This document shows positions 58,481-64,000 of a stretch of DNA of 64,000 nt, one piece after another (the first letter of the stretch is position 1; each line of letters opens with the position of its first letter). Both the position numbers and the translations under genes were made by a program. The notes beneath the pieces were generated by a model, which saw only the letters and a list, made by a program, of their open reading frames with translations, did no database searches and was not told the DNA's origin. This stretch comes from Humulus lupulus (lineage: Eukaryota; Streptophyta; Magnoliopsida; Rosales; Cannabaceae): contig NC_084794.1 in assembly GCF_963169125.1 (NCBI RefSeq), positions 72,885,665 through 72,949,664 on the forward strand. The letters are read 5' to 3'.

Positions 58481-61469
58481 ATGGCAGAACCAGTGTCAAA
58501 GTCATCGACTTCCATGGTTCGAAACCGGGTCTCGCCGGCGGCGACCACCATAACAGATATGAACGTGGACTCGCTCTCTCAGTGTGCCAGCTTCCTCAAC
58601 CTCCAAGACGTCTCCAACATGGCCATGACCTGCAACTATTTCAAAAAGGTCGCCTATGCCGACCCCGTCTGGCGTCGTTTGTACAGGTTCAAATTCTCTC
58701 AAGTTGTTTGGGTTCCGGTATTGAAAGCACTTTACTTGTGAAACAATTGAAACACAAGAATGAAGCTTTACCTGAGATATTCACCAACTGAAGTTGTGTT
58801 AGCTTTGAATTTGTGTCCGTCTTTGTTTTGGTAGAAGAATAATTTTTTGAAGTTATTTGAGTATTTTGTTATCTTTTTTAAGTTTTAGGCATACATACCC
58901 ACAAATGGGTTTTCTCCATTTTGTCTGAGAAATATGTTTCATGCGTTGCTTCTTGTTGTAGAGATTATTTGTTAATTCATTTTCATGTTTTTGTGCAGGG
59001 AACATTGGCATCGAGAAATTCCCGCCGCTGTGTCACAAAAATTAGGAGCTCGGGATGCATATCTAGCTAGGCGTAAGTCAGTTCTTCAGTTTCAGTTCAG
59101 TGATCCAACCGGTTTTGACACCTATACAGACTCGAAATCTGTTGACCATGTCATGCTTGACAAAGATACCATTATCTATTCTCAGGTATTGAGTTATATA
59201 TCTGGTTTTTGGTTGATGCTTCAAGATTGAGGATACTATTGTTAAAAATTATTTATTTTAATTTTCGTTACTAATTCACAATTTTCAAGTTTTTAATCTT
59301 GTCTTATGCTTGCTGTTACATAGGGTCCATGGATAAGAAAGACACAGATTAATACCCCTTCACTTACAAGAGGTTCGACTGTCATGCTCAATGGACATAC
59401 TGCGAGAATAACTTGTATGAGGTCAGAATTTTACATTTTATTGCTTCATTTTTCTTTTCTGTATTATCTTGGTTTCCATGTGTTATGTGGCATTTTGTAA
59501 GTCTTTTTACTCTTAATTCAACTTTACTTGTTGTTGTAGTAATATTCAGTCCCATTAGTGAAAAGAGATTCCTTTAAAGAATACCATCCTGTGGTTTATT
59601 AGTTTAGCTACCTGCAGGCTATTTTCTGTGAATGAAACACCTTTATTTCGTAGAGAAGGCCAGAGCGAGGAGAAGTTTATTGTGACTTCGAGTAACGATC
59701 ATTCCATTCGTCTGTGGTGGAAGGTAGTACATGAAATGACAATTTTGAACAGTAACAATTAATGTGCCTAGTTCATTACTGTTCTCGATCAATTTTGAAA
59801 AGATATATTGATAGTTTACGCACCACAAATCTTTGAATCTTATGCTTTCATTGTAGGGATCATGCCACAAATGTTTCAGAGGTCACCAGGGCCCAGTTAC
59901 AGCACTATCAGATCAGTTGTTAGGTGATGGAGTTGGGAACATTTTGGCTAGTGGAGGGGAAGATGGTACTGTTCGCCTTTGGTCACTTAACGCTGGTGCC
60001 AAACGCGGTCAGCATGCTCTGCAGGCTACATTATGTGGGCATGAGAAAACTGTAAAACTGATGTCTGTGGCCAAGTAAGAGTTGGTTTCTTAATTTTCAT
60101 GCAGTCTGTGTTTTTGATATCTCAAAATGCCTGCATTTAGTGCTTCAGCATTGCTGAGTAACTCTATCCTTCAGCAGCACTGATCAATCTTTTTCTCATA
60201 ATTCTTGTTCTTCTGTCAGGCACAAACCCTCTCTTTTGGTGACTGTGTCAAAAGATTCAAAGGTATTCCATTGTACCCTCTGTGGTCAAGTTTTATAATT
60301 TTCTTAGGATTTTACTGCAGCATCTCCATGATGTTTTAAATTTAAGAGGACCATACCAATGAAAATGCTGCTACTTTATCTCATAATTTCCTGCAGAAGT
60401 GATATGACTTCTGTGTCATTAGTTGTTGGACAATTTTTTTTTCTTGAATTTCTCTTTATATCTCTATCTATCTACATGAGTCCTCTTGCTTGGGGTGCTT
60501 GAGCATACAGTGGTACAGATGCTAAGGGGAGTATCTACAACCCATATCTGAAGTTGTTCTCGCCTTATAATAGGTTTTAGAGCTGTGATTTTAACGTTTT
60601 CTTTTGATTATAACTTTCTAAGCTTTTTTTGCTCTTCATTAGGTGAGGGTTTGGGATACAACTGTATCAACGGCAGTTCGTTCATCTAGCTGTGTGGGAA
60701 TGATTTCTGTTCCCGGTACGCCTGTAAACATAAAGTGTCATGAAGCAATGCTGTTGATTGCTTCTGGTTCATCTGTGACTGTCATTGATTTAAGGACAAT
60801 GCAGAGAGTAATTACTGCAGCAACTCATCAATCAAAGCTGTGCTCATTTGAAGCCCTTCCTGTACAATACTTAATCTGTGCAGGCAGCAAGGATAAGTAA
60901 GATAAAAACACCAAACTCGGTTCCATTGACATTGTGAACCATGTCAAATGATTATTCTTTGCTATTAGTTTTTGAGATTACTAAATCGTTAAAAAACATA
61001 TGACAAACTTAATGTGCTTAAATGCTGCAGAGCAATGCTGTGGGATGTCAGAAGAAACCATGTGAGGCGAAATTCAGAACCGATAGCTGAGTTGGATGGA
61101 CACCATGGGCCAGTGAATTTGCTGCACATGGATCAATACAAAGTAGTTACCGCAGGCCGAAAGGATGCTGCCGTGAATGTTTGGGAGGCAACGGCTGGCA
61201 TCCAAACTAATTCCTTACTATGTGAATATGGTGACGATGAAAATGCTGCTCCGAATGGTTGTTCTGCCCTGGCAGTGGATAAAACTCGTATTGTAACCGC
61301 CAGCTATGGTCATGGAAATGGGCTTATGCGTTTTCGGGATTTCTATCAGGCTACTTATCCAATGTATGAACCAGATGAAAGTCTTATTGCTTCAAAATTT
61401 TGGAATTCAGAGTTTCACAGTGATAATTCTGATGATGAGGAAGTAGGTGGAGCAAATTTTGCTGTTTAG
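58481..61469 (+). CDS. F-box/WD40 repeat protein, eight exons, 516 residues
   Basis: Exons are 58481-58686, 58999-59185, 59324-59421, 59618-59723, 59857-60074, 60220-60262, 60643-60896 and 61031-61469. All introns are GT-AG and the joined frame is open. An F-box lies at residues 27-69 (MNVDSLSQCASFLNLQDVSN to WRRLYR). WD40 blades follow from about residue 150, with GH and WD-type pairs: LNGHTARITC with SIRLWW; FRGHQGPVTA with GTVRLWSL; LCGHEKTVKL with SKVRVWDT; then KAMLWDVR; LDGHHGPVNL with AAVNVWEA. About seven blades fit a propeller. F-box/WD40 proteins act as substrate receptors of SCF ubiquitin ligases. The layout resembles the two Arabidopsis F-box/WD40 genes At5g21040 (FBX2) and At3g52030; which is closer was not tested. 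The acidic tail has DNSDDEEVGG. It is the only intact host gene here. Confidence 0.95.
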
Positions 61470-61670
61470 TATTATCAATGAGTCTGTTTTCTTTGTTAGT
61501 CTGCTTTTCAAATAAGAGACCGGGGTTACATAGCCAAAGGGTGCTCTGCTACTCACCTACATCTACATGGTTGGTTACTAGAAATGGTTTATTTTAATTT
61601 ACTGTTGAATTCTGTATGAACTATCATTAAAGCTTATTTTATGTTTAAGAAAGAAAGAGCAATGAGTAAC
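61470..61670 (+). other. Probable 3' UTR of the F-box/WD40 gene
   Basis: Follows the TAG at 61467-61469. T-rich stretches and ATTAAAG-type signals near 61626 could serve in polyadenylation. The exact end is not visible. Confidence 0.4.
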
Positions 61671-62284
61671 ATTTATTATGATTGGATTTCTTATGTCCCC
61701 TTGGTCATCTTTGTTAAATTAAATTTTCATAGCTAAGCAAACATTGAAATCTGTCAAAAATATCTGAAGTTTAAATGGAAACGTTTGCTTGAAACACATA
61801 TAGAGTCTGAGTAACATGAGTCATGTTAGAGACACTTACACTGACATTGATGCATAATTAATTAAAACTATTCAGCAAATTGTAGCACATACTAATGTAA
61901 TATCATCTCACTTAAAAAATATTAATAGTTACACTAAAATTTTTGCGTAAATTGATGAGTAACCGCATATTTTGCCACATTGGAGTATTAAATATTAATG
62001 GTTATTAACTATATCTCTAAGCACAAAACGTAAGATTAATATGTGATTTGTTACATTTTGCTAGAAAGTTTTATATTACAAATAATTTTAATTATTTTTT
62101 TTGCTATAAAAATTAAAAATTATGATTTTATTTTATTTATTATATTTTGTCATTTATGTCTCTAAAAAGTGTGTAGATAATAAAAATTATTGATTTTCAT
62201 AGTTTTTTTTGTTAATTTTAACAGAATCTTCTAAATATTTAACGGAATATACATTTTAAACTAATTAAAAATAGATATTTATTA
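61671..62284. other. AT-rich intergenic DNA downstream of the gene
   Basis: No open frame, RNA gene or element end is recognisable. Confidence 0.6.
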
Positions 62285-62745
62285 ATTATATTAATATAAA
62301 CTCAAATATTATAAAATATCATTATTATAATAATATTTAATATAAGATTACATATTTAATAATTATATCAATATAAATTCAAATTCAATTGTTATAAAAT
62401 ATTATTATTATAATAATATATAATATATAATACTAATTTTTTTCTAATTATATTAACATGAATTCAAATGTTATAAAATATTGTTATTATAATAATATTT
62501 AATACAAAATTAGATATTTAATACTTATATTAATATAAATTCAAATGTTATAAAATATTATTATGATCATAATATATAATGCTAATTTTTTACTAATTAT
62601 ATTAATATGAATTCAAATATTATAAAATATTATTATAATAATATTTAATACAAGATTAGATATTTAATACTTATATTAATATAAATTTAAACATTACAAA
62701 ATATCACTATAACAATAATATATAATACATAATCTTAATTTTTAT
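62285..62745. repeat. Dimeric AT-rich tandem array
   Basis: Six units of about 72-85 bp start at 62285, 62362, 62447, 62524, 62596 and 62670. All share ATTATATTAATATAAATTCAA followed by TATAAAATATTATTAT-type sequence. Odd units end ATATTTAATACAAGATTAG and even units end ATATATAATACTAATTT, so the repeat is a two-part higher-order unit of about 150-162 bp, three times. Confidence 0.85.
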
Positions 62746-63309
62746 TAAAAAAATTATTATTTATATTTAAAAAGAAAACATGTTATTTTTTTATTTTATC
62801 TAACTTATATATATATATATATATTCATATTGAACAACAATAAATATTATAAATATAGTATATATAGGTGTCATGTGGATATAAATAGTATGATTGTATA
62901 ACTACATAAGAAACTATAATAACATTTATCTTCTATCAAGAATAAACAAGCTTATTCTCCAATCATTAAAATGTAATTTGAATAATATTATGAATGTTTT
63001 GTATTTTAAATATAGTAGTTTGTGATCTAAAAGGTTATCATATTATATATTTTTCTAAAAAAACATAAACAATGTTTTGGTTTAATTTTTCTTTTAATAT
63101 GTTTATGTCCTTTTTTATATATAATATTGTTTATTTATTTGAAATTTATATGACCATCATACAAATTTAATAAAAATAATTAATAAATTGTATAAATAAA
63201 ACTAAACGAATGTGCATTGTATGTTGCTTGTATCTAGTAATATAAAAAGTATTGAATAAACTAAAATGTAAAAATAAATATTAAATTACACAAAGCAAAC
63301 AAATATATA
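62746..63309. other. AT-rich intergenic DNA
   Basis: Includes a (TA)n run at 62808-62822. Nothing else is seen. Confidence 0.6.
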
Positions 63310-63317
63310 TAGAGTAA

Positions 63318-64000
63318 ACGATGACTAAAATATCCAATGTTTTCAAAATGTTGCACTTTTATACCCAATCTTTTTTTTTTTTTGCGGTAAATATACTCAA
63401 TGTCTTCAAAATGTTACACTTTTATATTCAAACTTTTTTTTTGCGGTAAATATACCTAATGTTTTTAAAATGTTGCACTTTTATACCTATTTTTAAAAAT
63501 TATTTTGAGAAATAATAAGAAAGTGAAGGAAAAATATAGGATTTTAGTTATTTTTAAAATTTTAAATTATTTTCACTTTCAAAATAATAAAAAAAATAAA
63601 GATTAGTAAAATTAATCAAGTAAAACTTATATTCTTTCTTTACTTTTTTTTTAAAAAAAACTTATATTTTAAATTGATGAAAACATATAAGTTTTTAATT
63701 ATTTTAAATATTTTTTATTAATTTTAATAAAATATTTATTAATGTTTAATTTAAAATAGTTATTTTGAGAAAGAATAAGAAAGAGAAAAAAATTTAAAAT
63801 TTAAAAAATAATTAAAATTCTATATTTTTCCTTCACTTTCTTATTATTTATCAAAATAATAAAAATTAGGTATAAAAGTGCAACATTTTAAAAATATTGA
63901 GTATACTTACCACCAAAAAAAAAATTAGGTATAAAAGTGTAACATTTTGAAGGCATTGAGTATATTTACCGCCAAAAAAAAGATTGGATATAAATGTAAC
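63318..64000. mobile_element. Long-inverted-repeat element, cut by the window end
   Basis: The left arm (about 63330-63620) pairs with the right arm (about 63790-64000) in reverse complement, for example AATAAGAAAGTGAAGGAAAAA at 63508-63528 with its complement at 63822-63842. Each arm carries a roughly 60-bp tandem repeat with TTGCGGTAAATATAC and AAAATGTTGCACTTTTATACC, about three units on the left and two or more on the right. No coding capacity. It looks like a foldback or MITE-type element; the outer end and target duplication on the right are outside the window. Confidence 0.8.

Noticed and set aside
1..64000. tRNA genes, CRISPR arrays and bacterial-type operons
   Set aside because: None seen; the only tRNA-related sequences are retroelement primer-binding sites.

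Overview
The window is plant nuclear DNA, AT-rich and dominated by transposable elements. Cassandra, Athila, Tat-group gypsy, copia, CACTA and Ulp1-bearing Mutator-like elements (MULEs) together point to a flowering plant, most likely a eudicot. The species cannot be fixed from the sequence alone. Only one ordinary host gene is visible: an eight-exon F-box/WD40 gene at 58481-61469 on the + strand, which reads cleanly to a 516-residue protein.

Layout. 1-1098 is the 3' end of a CACTA element. 1101-1684 is a 5S-bearing Cassandra TRIM on the minus strand, cut by that CACTA and itself inserted in the gag start of a gypsy element. 1912-9050 holds two related long gypsy LTRs head to head in opposite orientation. 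9050-13757 is a 5'-truncated copia element with its 3' LTR. 13758-14219 is the tail of another gypsy LTR.

14220-44209 is one nested stack. The 3' LTR of an Athila-like element (15790-44209) contains a solo LTR (15853-21136, which itself holds a 1.4 kb CACTA derivative) and a second Athila-like solo LTR (22152-43794). The second LTR holds a 20 kb MULE (23385-43620). The MULE carries a Ulp1-type protease gene and, on the opposite strand, a MURA-type transposase gene. It was hit by a Tat-group gypsy element (26160 to about 36930) and by a solo LTR of the same family (40141-40762). Most boundaries are confirmed by exact target-site duplications: ATTAT, AGT, CTTAA and a 9-bp TTATTTAAA.

44210-55946 is older LTR debris. 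It received two solo LTRs of one family in opposite orientation (45409-47412, TSD GATAA; 47905-55016, TSD ATCTT). The second was then hit by a very young copia element (49767-54983, TSD CTAAC) whose LTRs differ by a single base. 55947-58338 is AT-rich intergenic DNA leading to the host gene promoter. Downstream of the gene lie a dimeric AT-rich tandem array (62285-62745) and a long-inverted-repeat element cut by the window end.

Nearly all element genes are decayed: in-frame stops, frameshifts, or loss of catalytic residues (integrase Glu, Ulp1 Cys and Asp). No convincing new host system was found. The best second-look items are the Ulp1-MULE with a dead protease, the Cassandra 5S region, the head-to-head LTR palindrome, the Tat antisense gene with its own TATA box, and a palindromic motif cluster conserved in one LTR family.
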